Shown here: one piece after another, positions 6,115 to 6,360 of the stretch | Numbering within the stretch: the first letter of the stretch is position 1 | How the letters are laid out: each line of letters starts with the position of its first letter | NCBI GenBank assembly: GCA_022181005.1 | Contig: BQMV01000268.1 | Coordinates: 1-6,360, forward strand | Source of the DNA: Anaerolineaceae bacterium | GTDB taxonomy: Bacteria; Chloroflexota; Anaerolineae; Anaerolineales; Villigracilaceae | Reading direction: 5' to 3' | DNA: 6,360 bases | Made by a program: the position numbers and the translations under genes | The notes under the pieces: model-generated | What the model was told of the DNA's origin: nothing | What the model saw: only the letters and a program-made list of their open reading frames with translations | Database searches by the model: none

Positions 6115-6144
6115 GAAGCGACTGTCCTTTTTGAAGCGACGGTC
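6115..6144. repeat. Pair of 12-bp direct repeats in the gap before the oxidoreductase gene
   Basis: GAAGCGACTGTC (6115-6126) recurs as GAAGCGACGGTC (6133-6144), one mismatch, with an 18-base period. The pair fills most of the 42-bp gap between the upstream gene's stop codon (which it overlaps by two bases) and the oxidoreductase start. It could be a regulator-binding site or the trace of a small duplication; no function is shown. Confidence 0.5.
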
Positions 6145-6360
6145 ATTTGTTATTACGTTTTTCAAGTTTTGCAGCAAGGGCTTTTAGCCGGCTCCATTTT
6201 TGTCGTACGACGTAGATCATGGCGAGGGTTTGCAGCCAACGCGTTTCACATGCAGGGTTTATCGCCAGCTGCTCGAACACTTCCATTGCCCGATCGTCTG
6301 TGCGATGTGTTTTTGCGTATTCAACCGCTAATTGAGCGAGGTACGTTTCGCGTTGTTTAC
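6143..6360 (-). CDS. C-terminal end of a probable TPR-like helical repeat protein (5' part outside window)
   Basis: Reading the - strand from the right edge, one frame stays open from 6358 to a TGA at 6145-6143 and gives 71 residues; the other two frames meet stops within the first 35 bases. The product is helical, with the pattern YLAQLAVEYAKTHR, then DDRAMEVFEQLAINPACE, then RWLQTLAMIYVVRQKWSRL and a Lys/Asn-rich end. The alternating helices with small residues at A/G positions, and the AMEVFEQLAINP turn ending in Pro, look like tetratricopeptide repeats, which mediate protein-protein contacts. It is too short to name. It ends 42 bp before the oxidoreductase start, on the same strand, and is probably in the same transcription unit. 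The codon pattern gives no sign of decay. Confidence 0.7.
   Translation of the reverse strand, partial: KQRETYLAQLAVEYAKTHRTDDRAMEVFEQLAINPACETRWLQTLAMIYVVRQKWSRLKALAAKLEKRNNK

Noticed and set aside
1..6360. Search for CRISPR arrays, tRNAs, riboswitches, insertion sequences or defence systems
   Set aside because: No repeat arrays, terminal inverted repeats, transposase or integrase sequences, cloverleaf patterns or defence-gene motifs were seen; the window looks like ordinary chromosome.

Overview
The window looks like an ordinary chromosomal stretch from a bacterium, most likely of the phylum Chloroflexota (class Anaerolineae). I base this on protein style: a bacterial translin-family protein, a DUF3467 protein, an alkaline-phosphatase-superfamily enzyme and a GlyGly-motif FAD oxidoreductase that all resemble members common in that group. 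Base composition is roughly balanced. No database search was possible, so the taxon is an inference. I see no mobile element, tRNA, rRNA or CRISPR array, and gene density is very high, with no gene-free gap longer than about 100 bp.

Layout. On the + strand, positions 1-1426 carry the 3' part of a soluble sensor histidine kinase (degenerate receiver domain, PAS, HisKA, HATPase) whose beginning lies outside the window. Everything else is on the - strand and is transcribed from right to left. From the right edge: the C-terminal end of a helical-repeat (TPR-like) protein (6143-6360); an FAD-dependent oxidoreductase (4820-6100); an alkaline phosphatase superfamily phosphodiesterase-like enzyme (3633-4823) whose ATG overlaps the oxidoreductase stop as ATGA; a 101-bp gap with a good sigma-70-type promoter; then a tight four-gene cluster of ssb (3109-3531), a DUF3467 gene (2771-3100), a translin-family gene (2096-2767) and a two-TM membrane protein gene (1451-2089). 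A symmetrical hairpin at 1427-1452 separates the convergent kinase gene and the four-gene cluster and probably terminates both.

How the genes may work together. The ssb cluster places a single-stranded DNA-binding protein in one transcription unit with a translin-like protein, a family known for binding single-stranded nucleic acid and, in the eukaryotic C3PO complex, for RNA cleavage. The last three genes of this cluster lie in one reading frame, separated only by a stop plus one or two codons. This is the most interesting part of the window: a compact, little-characterised nucleic-acid-related operon. The oxidoreductase/phosphoesterase pair is translationally coupled and probably serves one pathway, but its substrate cannot be read from the sequence. 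The kinase is remarkable for a receiver-like domain that has lost its phosphorylation chemistry.
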